Below are positions 24,338 to 32,753 of a stretch of DNA of 64,000 nucleotides, piece by piece (positions within the stretch are counted from its first letter, which is position 1; each line of letters opens with the position of its first letter). Source of the DNA: Streptomyces roseirectus (GTDB taxonomy: Bacteria > Actinomycetota > Actinomycetes > Streptomycetales > Streptomycetaceae); the NCBI RefSeq assembly GCF_014489635.1, contig NZ_CP060828.1, forward strand, positions 1,116,001 through 1,180,000, in the 5' to 3' direction. The notes under the pieces are model-generated. The model worked only from the letters and a program-made list of their open reading frames with translations, had not been told where the DNA came from and searched no databases. Position numbers and translations under genes: made by a program.

Positions 24338-26647
24338 GTGGAACGACGCTTGTCGGTGGCGACGCACTGGGGGAGTTTCGTCGCGGTGGTCGACTCCGGC
24401 CGACTGGTGCGGATCGAGCCGAGGGACGACGACCCCGCGCCGTCCCCCATCGGCCCCGGCATGGTGACGGCCGCCGACGACGGCGCCCGCGTGCTGCGCC
24501 CCGCCGTGCGCAAGGGCTGGCTGGACGGCCTGCCGCGCGCGAACGACACGGCCCGGGGCGCGGACGCCTTCGTGGAGGTGAGCTGGGACGACGCGCTCAC
24601 GCTGGTCAGCGAGGAACTGCGGCGCGTGCGCGAACAGCACGGGGACAGCGCGGTGTTCGGCGGCTCCTACGGCTGGGCGAGCGCGGGTGCCTTCCACAAC
24701 GCGCAGGGTCAGCTCCACCGGTTCCTGGCGCTGGGCGGCGGATACACCGACTCCCGCAACACGTACAGCACCGCCGCCCTGGAGGTCGTCCTCCCCCATG
24801 TGATCGGCGGGCATCCGTGGAGCTACCAGTCCCGGATGCCGATGTGGGACGAGATCGCCGAGCACTGCGAGTTCGTGGTGGCGTTCGGCGGGCTGGCCCT
24901 CAAGAACAGCCAGATCAACCCCGGCGGGCTGGCCAGGCACCGGACGCGGGACCTCCAGCGCCGGTGCCGTGCGGCCGGGGTGCGGTTCGTGAACGTCAGC
25001 CCGATCCGCGCCGACACCGCCGGCTTCCTCGACGCCGAGTGGCTGCCCGTCGTCCCCAACACCGACACCGCCGCGATGCTCGGCATCGCGCACACGATGC
25101 TGGTCAACGGGTGGCACGACGAGGACTTCCTGCGCCGGTGCTGCGTCGGCTTCGACCGCTTCGCCGCCTACCTGCTCGGCGAGGCCGACGGCGTCCCCAA
25201 GGACGCCGACTGGGCGGCGCGGATCACCGGCATCGGCCGCGACGCGCTCACCGGCCTCGCCCGCCGCCTCACCGAGCGGCGTTCCCTCGTCATGGTCAAC
25301 TACGCGGTGCAGCGGGCGGATCACGGCGAACAGCCGATCTGGATGTCGGTCGTGCTGGCCGCCATGGCGGGCTCGATGGGCCGGCCCGGCTGCGGCTGGG
25401 GCGCGGGGTACGCGACGATGGACGCGACCGGTGTCGCCCCGGGCCGCCCCTTCGTGGCGTCGGTCCCCGCTGTTCCCAACCCCGTCGCGGATTTCATCCC
25501 CGTCGCGAGGATCGCCGACGCCCTGCTGCACCCGGGCCGGACCATCGACTACGACGGCCGGCGCCTCACGCTGCCCGAACTGCGCCTGGTCTACTGGTGC
25601 GGCGGCAACCCCTTCCACCACCACCAGGACCTCCACCGGCTGACCCGCGCCTGGCAGACCCCGGACACGGTGGTGGTGCACGAGGCGTGGTGGAACACCA
25701 CGGCCAAGTTCGCGGACATCGTCCTCCCCGTCGCCACCGGCTTGGAGCGCGACGACTTCGCCGCCGGATTCTCCGATCCCCACCTCGTCGCGATGCCGAA
25801 GGTGCGGGAACCGGCGGGCGAGTCGCGCACCGACCACCACGTCTTCGCCGCCCTGGCCGCCCGGCTCGGCTACGAGCGGGAGTTCACGCAGGGGCGTTCC
25901 GAGTCCGCCTGGGTCCGCCACCTCTACGAGGAGACGCGAGCCGCACTCGGCGACGGGGCCGCCCTGCCGGACTTCGACGAGTTCTGGCGAACCTCCGCCG
26001 CCGAACTGCCCGCGCTCACCGGGCCGTTCCCCGGTGACTTCGGGGCGCTGCGTTCGGATCCGGGGCGGTTCCCCCTGCCGACGCCTTCGGGCCGGATCGA
26101 GATCTTCTCCGAGGAGATCGACTCGTTCGGCTACGACGACTGCGCCGGGCACCCGACGTGGTTCGAGCCCGCCGAGTGGCTGGGCGGCGACCTGGCGGAC
26201 CGGTTCCCGCTGCACCTGATCTCGAACCAGCCCGCCTCACGCCTGCACAGCCAGTACGACAACGGGGGCCACAGCCTCGCTTCGAAGATCCACGGCCGTG
26301 AGCCCGTGACGATCAACCCGTCGGACGCCGCCTCACGCGGCATCGAGAACGGCACGGTCGTCCGCGTCCACAACGACCGGGGCAGCTGCCTCGCGGGCGC
26401 GGTCCTGTCGGACGACGTCATGCCGGGCGTCGTCCAACTGTCCACCGGAGCATGGTGGGACCCCGTGCGGCCGGGGACAAGCGGAACACTGGACCGCCAC
26501 GGCAACCCGAACTCCCTCACAGCGGACCGGCCTTGCTCACGCCTGTCCCAAGGGCCGAGCGCCCTCAGCGCACTGGTCGACGTCGAGGTCCACGACGGCC
26601 CCCTTCCCGAGGTGCGCGCCTTCACACCACCACGACTCGAACGCTGA
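24338..26647 (+). CDS. Molybdopterin oxidoreductase, BisC/TorZ-like
   Basis: 769-aa bis-MGD enzyme of the DMSO reductase family, closest in features to biotin-sulfoxide and TMAO reductases. It starts near HWGSFVAVVDSGRLVRIEP, with no N-terminal Cys cluster, so no 4Fe-4S centre. The Mo-ligand serine is likely in GGSYGWASAGAFHNAQGQLH. Later motifs include GGLALKNSQINPGG, YWCGGNPFHHHQDL and ISNQPASRLHSQYDNGG. No twin-arginine signal is seen, so it is probably cytoplasmic and may repair oxidised methionine or biotin sulfoxides (inference from family). GTG start at 24338. Confidence 0.9.
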   Translation: MERRLSVATHWGSFVAVVDSGRLVRIEPRDDDPAPSPIGPGMVTAADDGARVLRPAVRKGWLDGLPRANDTARGADAFVEVSWDDALTLVSEELRRVREQHGDSAVFGGSYGWASAGAFHNAQGQLHRFLALGGGYTDSRNTYSTAALEVVLPHVIGGHPWSYQSRMPMWDEIAEHCEFVVAFGGLALKNSQINPGGLARHRTRDLQRRCRAAGVRFVNVSPIRADTAGFLDAEWLPVVPNTDTAAMLGIAHTMLVNGWHDEDFLRRCCVGFDRFAAYLLGEADGVPKDADWAARITGIGRDALTGLARRLTERRSLVMVNYAVQRADHGEQPIWMSVVLAAMAGSMGRPGCGWGAGYATMDATGVAPGRPFVASVPAVPNPVADFIPVARIADALLHPGRTIDYDGRRLTLPELRLVYWCGGNPFHHHQDLHRLTRAWQTPDTVVVHEAWWNTTAKFADIVLPVATGLERDDFAAGFSDPHLVAMPKVREPAGESRTDHHVFAALAARLGYEREFTQGRSESAWVRHLYEETRAALGDGAALPDFDEFWRTSAAELPALTGPFPGDFGALRSDPGRFPLPTPSGRIEIFSEEIDSFGYDDCAGHPTWFEPAEWLGGDLADRFPLHLISNQPASRLHSQYDNGGHSLASKIHGREPVTINPSDAASRGIENGTVVRVHNDRGSCLAGAVLSDDVMPGVVQLSTGAWWDPVRPGTSGTLDRHGNPNSLTADRPCSRLSQGPSALSALVDVEVHDGPLPEVRAFTPPRLER

Positions 26648-26679
26648 CACGGTCAACGAACGCCTTTTTCAACCCATTT

Positions 26680-26710
26680 GCGCATACATGACGGTATGAA
26701 TACCGTGCGC
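26680..26710 (+). promoter_or_regulatory. Palindrome immediately upstream of the EF-hand gene
   Basis: ACGGTAT-GA-ATACCGT (26691-26706) is a perfect 16-bp palindrome ending 8 bp before the ATG, with outer GCGCA/TGCGC extending it. It could be an operator or a leader hairpin; TATGAA within it could be a -10 box. Confidence 0.5.
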
Positions 26711-26714
26711 AGAC

Positions 26715-27266
26715 ATGACTGCACTCCAAGACCTCAAGTACGCCCAGTGGTTCAGGGGCGCCGACGTCGACGGCGACGGGTTCATCACCCAGCGGGACGT
26801 CCGCATGATGAGCGAGCGCTACATCGCCGCCCGGGGCGTCGCGCCGGACTCCACGCCCGCCCGCCTGCTCACCGAGGGGATGGACGTGTTCTGGACGAAC
26901 GTCATCGCCCCGATGGACCAGGACGGCGACGGGAAGGTCGACCTGCGGGAGATGACCGAGGGGTTCCGGCGCGCCCTGACCGACCCCGCCCTGTACCCGC
27001 GGCAGGTCGAGCCGGTGACCGACTGCTTCTTCGACCTCGTCGACCTCGACGGGGACGGCAGGATCGACCAGTCGGAGTTCCGGCTGATGTTCGACGCGGT
27101 CGCCGGCGTCTCCGGCGAGGAGTGCGCCACGGTCTTCGCCGCGCTGGACCGGGACGGCTCCGGCGCACTGGACCGCGCCGAATTCCACCGGGCGGTCGCG
27201 GAGTTCTTCTACGGCGACGACCCCGGCGCCCCCGCCAACCACCTGTTCGGCAGGGTCGCCATCTGA
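26715..27266 (+). CDS. Four-EF-hand calcium-binding protein
   Basis: 183-aa soluble protein with four canonical EF-hand loops: DVDGDGFITQRD (about 18-29), DQDGDGKVDLRE (about 68-79), DLDGDGRIDQSE (about 109-120) and DRDGSGALDRAE (about 143-154). Spacing resembles sarcoplasmic calcium-binding proteins and the CabB/calerythrin proteins of actinomycetes. It likely buffers or senses calcium in the cytoplasm; no enzyme domain is attached. It sits alone between the molybdoenzyme and GapDH genes. Confidence 0.93.
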   Translation: MTALQDLKYAQWFRGADVDGDGFITQRDVRMMSERYIAARGVAPDSTPARLLTEGMDVFWTNVIAPMDQDGDGKVDLREMTEGFRRALTDPALYPRQVEPVTDCFFDLVDLDGDGRIDQSEFRLMFDAVAGVSGEECATVFAALDRDGSGALDRAEFHRAVAEFFYGDDPGAPANHLFGRVAI

Positions 27267-27322
27267 CGAGCCACGGGCGAGGCCACAGGTGGGGCCAAGG
27301 GCGAGGCCCCACCCCCCTCGTT

Positions 27323-27353
27323 GCTCATATGAACACCGGGTTACCATATGAGC
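27323..27353 (+). promoter_or_regulatory. Inverted repeat upstream of the GapDH gene
   Basis: GCTCATATG (27323-27331) and CATATGAGC (27345-27353) are perfect 9-bp arms 13 bp apart; a third partial copy, GATGAGC, follows. The position 40-70 bp ahead of the start codon fits an operator. Confidence 0.5.
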
Positions 27354-27391
27354 ACCGCAGATGAGCGCCGCCTAGCTCGAAAGAGAGCCCT

Positions 27392-28837
27392 GTGACTGTC
27401 AACGAGGACTCGTTCACCAACTGGATGAACCGCGAGGAGACCGCGGAGTCGATGATCCCGGTCATCGGGAAGCTGCACCGTGAGCGGGACGTGACCGTCC
27501 TCGTGCACAGCCGCTCCCTGGTCAACAAGTCGGTCGTCAGCATCCTCAAGACCCACCGGTTCGCCCGGCAGATCGCGGGCGAGGAGCTGTCGGTCACCGA
27601 GACGATGCCGTTCCTCCAGGCGCTCACCACGCTCGACCTCGGCCCCTCGCAGATCGACCTCGGGCTGCTCGCCGAGAGCTACCGGGCCGACGGACGCGGC
27701 CTGAGCGTCGAGGAGTTCACCGCCGACGCGGTGGCCGGGGCGACCGGCGCCAACAAGATCGAGCGGGGCGCGGGACGGGACGTCGTCCTGTACGGCTTCG
27801 GCCGTATCGGGCGGCTCGTCGCGCGCCTGCTGATCGAGAAGTCCGGTTCGGGCAACGGGCTGCGGCTGCGCGCGATCGTCGTGCGCGGCGGCGGCCCCGG
27901 CGACCTCGTCAAGCGGGCCTCGCTGCTGCGCCGGGACTCGATCCACGGCCAGTTCCAGGGCACGATCACCGTCGACGAGACGGCCGGCACGATCACCGCC
28001 AACGGCAACGAGATCAAGGTGATCTACGCGGACGACCCCTCCCAGGTCGACTACACCGCGTACGGCATCACCAACGCGATCCTCATCGACAACACCGGCA
28101 AGTGGCGCGACCGCGAGGGCCTGAGCGGGCACCTGCGGCCCGGCATCGACAAGGTGCTGCTGACCGCGCCCGGCAAGGGCGACGTCCCGAACATCGTGCA
28201 CGGCGTCAACCACCACACGATCAAGCCGGACGAGCGGATCCTGTCCTGCGCGTCCTGCACGACCAACGCGATCGTGCCGCCGCTGAAGGCGATGGACGAC
28301 GCGTTCGGGGTGGAGCGCGGGCACGTCGAGACGGTCCACTCCTTCACCAACGACCAGAACCTGCTGGACAACTTCCACAAGTCCGAGCGCCGGGGCCGCT
28401 CCGCGCCGCTCAACATGGTGATCACCGAGACGGGCGCCGCCTCCGCCGTCGCGAAGGCGCTGCCCGACCTGAAGGCGAGGATCACCGGCAGCTCGATCCG
28501 GGTGCCCGTCCCGGACGTCTCCATCGCGATCCTCAACCTCCAGCTCGCCCGCGAGACCACCCGCGAGGAGGTCCACGACCACCTCCGCGAGGTGTCCCTG
28601 ACCTCGCCGCTGCGCCGCCAGATCGACTTCACGACCGCCCCGGACGCCGTCTCCAGCGACTTCATCGGCTCCCGGCACGCCTCGATCGTCGACGCGGGCG
28701 CGCTGAAGGTCGAGGGCGACAACGCGATCCTCTACCTCTGGTACGACAACGAGTTCGGCTACTCCTGCCAGGTCGTGCGCGTCGTCCAGCACGTGTCGGG
28801 CGTCGAGTACCCGACGTTCCCGGCGACGGCGGTCTAG
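27392..28837 (+). CDS. gap: Glyceraldehyde-3-phosphate dehydrogenase, long (481-aa) type
   Basis: Oxidative phosphorylation of glyceraldehyde-3-phosphate. An N-terminal extension of about 125 residues (EDSFTNWMNREETAESMIPV) precedes the Rossmann core, which starts at VVLYGFGRIGRLVARLLI. The catalytic Cys is in LSCASCTTNAI, and the C-terminal half keeps SSIRVPVPDVS and WYDNEFGYS. Standard GapDH is about 335 aa; this long form is a known actinobacterial variant whose extension has no assigned function. The GTG start follows GAAAGAGAG. Its stop overlaps the convergent Nudix stop. Confidence 0.93.
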   Translation: MTVNEDSFTNWMNREETAESMIPVIGKLHRERDVTVLVHSRSLVNKSVVSILKTHRFARQIAGEELSVTETMPFLQALTTLDLGPSQIDLGLLAESYRADGRGLSVEEFTADAVAGATGANKIERGAGRDVVLYGFGRIGRLVARLLIEKSGSGNGLRLRAIVVRGGGPGDLVKRASLLRRDSIHGQFQGTITVDETAGTITANGNEIKVIYADDPSQVDYTAYGITNAILIDNTGKWRDREGLSGHLRPGIDKVLLTAPGKGDVPNIVHGVNHHTIKPDERILSCASCTTNAIVPPLKAMDDAFGVERGHVETVHSFTNDQNLLDNFHKSERRGRSAPLNMVITETGAASAVAKALPDLKARITGSSIRVPVPDVSIAILNLQLARETTREEVHDHLREVSLTSPLRRQIDFTTAPDAVSSDFIGSRHASIVDAGALKVEGDNAILYLWYDNEFGYSCQVVRVVQHVSGVEYPTFPATAV

Positions 28838-29349
28838 AGCTCGCCGTCCGTCAGGCAGACCGTCGTCCCCGCCAGCGCCGCCTCGTGCAGGGCGCACAAG
28901 GTGCGGAGGTGGGGCGCGGGGAGCAGGGCGTCGAGGTCGGTGAGGTGGTGGAAGGCGTGGCGGTCGTGCTCCTCGCTGAGGCGGACGGCCGCGCCGGGGG
29001 GCAGGGTGCCGCCGTGGAAGTAGCAGTCGAGGACGGGGCCGGTGCCGAGGACGTCGGCGCGGTGGTCGATGCCGATCAGGCGCAGCGGGCCGGGGAGTCC
29101 GAGGCCCGTCTCCTCGCGCAGTTCGCGGCGGGCCGCCGTCCGGGGGTCCTCGCCGTGGTCGAGCATGCCGCCGGGCAGCCACCAGTCCCCGGCGGCGGGC
29201 TGGCCGGGGGCGTAGCGCAGGAGGAGGACGCGGCCGGCGGTGTCCAGGAGGAGGACGCAGGACGCGAGCAGGGTCCTCGGCTGGGTCTGCACCCACTCCT
29301 CCCTGGGCAGCCACGCCTCCGGTTTCTCGGCGGTGACGGTCTCGTCCAC
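28834..29349 (-). CDS. Nudix hydrolase
   Basis: 171-aa pyrophosphohydrolase. The Nudix box is complete: GGMLDHGED followed by RRELREETG, within a fold starting LLASCVLLLDTAGRVLLLRY. The substrate (nucleotide sugar, oxidised nucleotide or similar) is not predictable. The GTG start at 29347-29349 follows AGGAAGGAA; the frame is open upstream but that part is noncoding. Its TAG and the GapDH TAG share the sequence CTAG on opposite strands, so the two messages overlap at their 3' ends. Confidence 0.9.
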   Translation of the reverse strand: MDETVTAEKPEAWLPREEWVQTQPRTLLASCVLLLDTAGRVLLLRYAPGQPAAGDWWLPGGMLDHGEDPRTAARRELREETGLGLPGPLRLIGIDHRADVLGTGPVLDCYFHGGTLPPGAAVRLSEEHDRHAFHHLTDLDALLPAPHLRTLCALHEAALAGTTVCLTDGEL

Positions 29350-29430
29350 GGCGGGTTCCTTCCTGAGGAGGGGTCGGGTCGTCCTGGTCAACGACCGAGT
29401 TCCGCGCGGGGGACGGTTGCGGAGACCCAC

Positions 29431-29459
29431 TTGTCGGGTTGGTAAGGCTTGCCTTATAA
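29431..29459 (+). promoter_or_regulatory. Iron-box (DmdR/IdeR-type) promoter
   Basis: TTGTCG (29431-29436) and TTATAA (29454-29459) are 17 bp apart. The perfect palindrome TAAGGCTTGCCTTA (29443-29456) overlaps the -10 box and matches the core of the streptomycete iron box (TTAGGCT..CCTAA), so Fe(II)-DmdR repression is expected. Confidence 0.75.
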
Positions 29460-29539
29460 AGTGTCCGAGTCCTCGATGATCGTATTGACATACGTACGTA
29501 CATCGGGGGCGCGTCCCCTCCCCGTACGACAGGACACCC

Positions 29540-31036
29540 ATGCGCACCACCTCCCGCGGCCTCATCGCGGCACTCGCTCTGACCCCGCTCCTCGCGGGCT
29601 GCTTCTCCTCGGGCGGGTCCGGCTCCGCGCAGGGCTCCGGCGACGGACGGCTGCGCGTCGCCCTCGCGGTGCCGCCCGCGCAGGCGCTGTCCCCGTACAG
29701 CAACGACGCGACCGTGCTCAGCAAGCTCTCGGTGGTCGAGGGCCTGACCGCGCTCGACAAGAACGGCGCCGCCGCCCCCGCGCTGGCCACGTCCTGGAAG
29801 CGGACCAACCCCACGACGTGGACGTTCGAGCTGCGCAAGGCGACCTTCCAGGACGGCACCCCGGTCACCGCCGCCTCGGTCGTGAACGCCCTCGGCCACG
29901 CGAACTCCGCCGCGACCAAGCCGCGTGTCCTCAGCGACGTCACCCTCACCGCGAAGGCCGACGACGCCGACACCGTCACCCTCACCACCAAGACGCCCGA
30001 CCCGGTGCTCCCGCTGCGCCTGGCGAGCCCCGCCCTCGGCATCCTCGCCGCGAAGGCGTACGGCGCGAACGGCGCCGTCACACCGGTCGGCACCGGCACC
30101 GGCCCCTTCAGGATCACGAAGCTGACCGGCAAGACGAGCGCCACGCTCGACCGGTACGACGGCTACTGGGGCGGCGAGGCGAAGGCGCCCGGCATCGACG
30201 TGACCTGGATCGCGGACGGCACCGCCCGCGCGAACGCCCTGCGCGCCAAGGACGTCGACATCGCCGAGTGGATCCCCACCTCGCAGGCCAAGCTCCTCGA
30301 CGCGAAGACCCGGCACGAGGTGCCGTCCGTGCGGACCGACAGCCTCGTCCTCAACACCCGCGGCGGCACCTTCACGAACGCCGGACTGCGGGCCGCCGCG
30401 CGCGAGGCCGTCGACGGCTCCGCGCTCGTCGGCTCGGTGTTCGGCGGGTACGCGGACGCCCCGCAGGGCCTGTTCGGGCCCGCCGTGTCCTGGGCCGCCG
30501 CCGACCGCGTCCCCGTGACCGGGCGGGCCGCCGCCGTGAAGGTGCCCGCCGGGACGACCGTGCGGCTCGCCGCCTACACCAACCGGGCCGAGCTGCCCGA
30601 GGCGGCGACCGTGCTGCAACAGCAGTTGGAGAAGGCCGGGTTCACGGTCAAGCAGGACGTCCGCGAGTACACGCAGATGGAGGCCGACCTGCTCGCCGGG
30701 AAGTACGACGCGCTCGTGTTCTCGCGGGTGACGCTCCTCGACACCGGGGACGCGGTCGCCTACCTCGCGAGCGACTTCACGAGCGACGGGGTCTACAACC
30801 TCGCCGGACTGAAGGACGCGAAGGTCGACCAGGCGATCAAGTCGGCGGCCGAGGAAGGCGATCCGGCCGCGCGGCACAAGAAGATCATGCGGGCCGAGGC
30901 GGAGATCCTGCGGACGGACGCGGTGGTGCCGCTGGTGCACGAGAAGGTCGTGCAGGGCATCTCCCCCGACGTCGAGGGCGTGCTGCTCGACCCGCGTGAG
31001 CGCTCCCTCATCGACGCCGGCACCCACCTGAAGTGA
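29540..31036 (+). CDS. ABC transporter substrate-binding lipoprotein, family 5 (DppA/OppA type)
   Basis: 498-aa lipoprotein with lipobox LLAGC near residue 20 and the SBP_bac_5 body: VVEGLTALDKNGAAAPALAT, TWTFELRKATFQDGTPVTAA and LYSFGxxx-type later motifs degenerate. Family members bind peptides, nickel chelates or opines. Control by an iron box suggests a metal-chelate or metallophore ligand (inference). The next gene, 7 bp on, is a fused permease; no ATPase follows. Confidence 0.85.
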   Translation: MRTTSRGLIAALALTPLLAGCFSSGGSGSAQGSGDGRLRVALAVPPAQALSPYSNDATVLSKLSVVEGLTALDKNGAAAPALATSWKRTNPTTWTFELRKATFQDGTPVTAASVVNALGHANSAATKPRVLSDVTLTAKADDADTVTLTTKTPDPVLPLRLASPALGILAAKAYGANGAVTPVGTGTGPFRITKLTGKTSATLDRYDGYWGGEAKAPGIDVTWIADGTARANALRAKDVDIAEWIPTSQAKLLDAKTRHEVPSVRTDSLVLNTRGGTFTNAGLRAAAREAVDGSALVGSVFGGYADAPQGLFGPAVSWAAADRVPVTGRAAAVKVPAGTTVRLAAYTNRAELPEAATVLQQQLEKAGFTVKQDVREYTQMEADLLAGKYDALVFSRVTLLDTGDAVAYLASDFTSDGVYNLAGLKDAKVDQAIKSAAEEGDPAARHKKIMRAEAEILRTDAVVPLVHEKVVQGISPDVEGVLLDPRERSLIDAGTHLK

Positions 31037-31043
31037 CCTCATC

Positions 31044-32753
31044 GTGACCGATTCCCGTACGGTGGCCGGCCGTGTCCTGGCCGGGGCCGTCCTCCTCGCC
31101 GCCGTCAGCTCGCTGCCCTGGCTCTCCGGAACCGACCCCGCGCTGACGGTACTTCGCGCCCGCTCCGGCGATCAGGACCCGACGCCGGGGCAGTTGGCCG
31201 CCGTGCGGGAACAACTCGGGCTCGACGAAGGGCCGTTGCCCCACCTCCTGCGCTGGCTCGGCGGGGACGCCGGGACGTCGTGGGTGTCCGGGGAGGCGGT
31301 GTGGCCGCAGGTCTCGGACGCGTTCGCGGTGTCCGTGACGATGATGCTGGGCGCGCTCGCCGTGACGGTCCTGGTGACGGGGCTGGTGTGTGCGCGGACC
31401 CTGTATCTCGGCTCGCGCGGGCGGCTGCGGCAGGCCGGGGACGGGGTGTCCGCCGCCGTCCTCGCCGCACTGCCCAAGTTCCTGCTGGCCTCGCTGCTCG
31501 CGACCGTGTGCGGGGTGTGGCTCAAGTGGCTGCCGTCCAGCGGATGGGAGGGGCCGGCGTCGATGGTGCTGCCCGCGCTCGCGCTGGGGGTGCCGTCGGG
31601 CGCGATGATCGGAGGGCTGCTCCAGCAGGCGCTGCCGGGGGCGTTCCAGGAGCCGTGGGCGCGCACGGCGCGCGCGTTCGGGCTGTCGCGGGGGTATGTC
31701 GCGCGCAACGCCCTGCGGCGGGCGCTGCCGGGGGTGCTGCCGCAGCTCCTGCCGACCGTCGTCGGGTTGGTGGGCGGTTCGGTCGCCGTCGAGAAGATCT
31801 TCAACATCCCCGGGCTCGGGCGGCTCGCCCTCGACACGGCCCTGGCACAGGATCTGCCGCCGCTCCAGACGGTGACGCTGGTGCTGGTCCTGCTGGGCGT
31901 CGGGGCCGGGCTGGCGATCCGGGCCCTGTGCCGGGCGCTGCTCGGACCGGCGCTGCGCGACGGGGCGCTGCCCGCGCTGCCGGTGGTGGACGTGCGGGTG
32001 CGGTGGTGGCTCGGGGCGGGGTGCGGCGCGGTGCTGCTCGTGGCCGTCGTCGCCGGGCTGCTGCGCGACCCCGCCCAGGTCGACACGGCCGCCCGCCTGC
32101 TCTCCCCCTCGCTCCAACACCCCCTGGGCACCGACTCGTTGGGCCGCGACATGCTGGCCAGGCTCGGACACGGGGCGCTGCGCACGGCGTCCGTCGCGCT
32201 CGCGGTGACGGGCGTGAGCGTACTGGTGGGGCTGCTGCTGGGGCTCTCCGGGCGGGTCGGCACGGGGCTGACGGAGGTCGTGTCGACCCTGCCCGCCGTC
32301 CTCGCCGGGCTGCTGACGACGGCCGTGACCGGGCCGTCGGTGTGGGGCGCCGCGCTCGCCGTGTGCCTGGTCGGCTGGGCGCCGTACGCGGCACAGACGT
32401 CGGCGCTGCTCGCGCAGGAGCGGGCCGCCGGGCACACCATGGCGTCCCGCTCCCTGGGCGCGGGCGCGGCACATCTCCTGCGCCGCCATCACCTGCCGGC
32501 CGTGCTGCCCGCCGTCATCCGCAACGCGCTGCTGCGGCTGCCCACGGCGGTGCTCGTCCTCGCGTCGCTGGGCTTCCTGGGGCTCGGCGAGCAGCCGCCG
32601 ACGCCGGAGTGGGGGCGGCTGATGTCCGAGAACCAGCCGTATCTGGAACTGGCGCCGTGGACGGTGCTGGGGCCCGCGGGGGCGTTGGTGGTACTGGCTG
32701 TGCTGGCGGTGTCGGTGGATGGTGGGGTCGCGGGGTGGCGGCGGAAGAGGTGA
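31044..32753 (+). CDS. Fused DppB-DppC-type ABC permease
   Basis: 569-aa protein with two permease domains in one chain. The N-terminal half (about 1-290) resembles DppB (RQAGDGVSAAVLAALPKFLL, SVAVEKIFNIPGLGRLALDT). The C-terminal half (about 315-565) resembles DppC (HPLGTDSLGRDMLARLGHGA, ASLGFLGLGEQPPTPEWGRL). Usual permeases are separate proteins of about 300 aa. GTG start at 31044. It would form the whole channel for the preceding binding protein. The DppD/DppF ATPases expected next are absent. Confidence 0.88.
   Translation: MTDSRTVAGRVLAGAVLLAAVSSLPWLSGTDPALTVLRARSGDQDPTPGQLAAVREQLGLDEGPLPHLLRWLGGDAGTSWVSGEAVWPQVSDAFAVSVTMMLGALAVTVLVTGLVCARTLYLGSRGRLRQAGDGVSAAVLAALPKFLLASLLATVCGVWLKWLPSSGWEGPASMVLPALALGVPSGAMIGGLLQQALPGAFQEPWARTARAFGLSRGYVARNALRRALPGVLPQLLPTVVGLVGGSVAVEKIFNIPGLGRLALDTALAQDLPPLQTVTLVLVLLGVGAGLAIRALCRALLGPALRDGALPALPVVDVRVRWWLGAGCGAVLLVAVVAGLLRDPAQVDTAARLLSPSLQHPLGTDSLGRDMLARLGHGALRTASVALAVTGVSVLVGLLLGLSGRVGTGLTEVVSTLPAVLAGLLTTAVTGPSVWGAALAVCLVGWAPYAAQTSALLAQERAAGHTMASRSLGAGAAHLLRRHHLPAVLPAVIRNALLRLPTAVLVLASLGFLGLGEQPPTPEWGRLMSENQPYLELAPWTVLGPAGALVVLAVLAVSVDGGVAGWRRKR

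Noticed and set aside
22760..26215. 1151-codon open frame on the minus strand
   Set aside because: Antisense to the clearly homologous MFS and molybdoenzyme genes; His/Arg/Pro-rich composition is the usual high-GC shadow.
27341..31042. 1233-codon open frame on the minus strand
   Set aside because: Covers GapDH, Nudix and the binding-protein gene in a shadow frame, with no recognisable domain.
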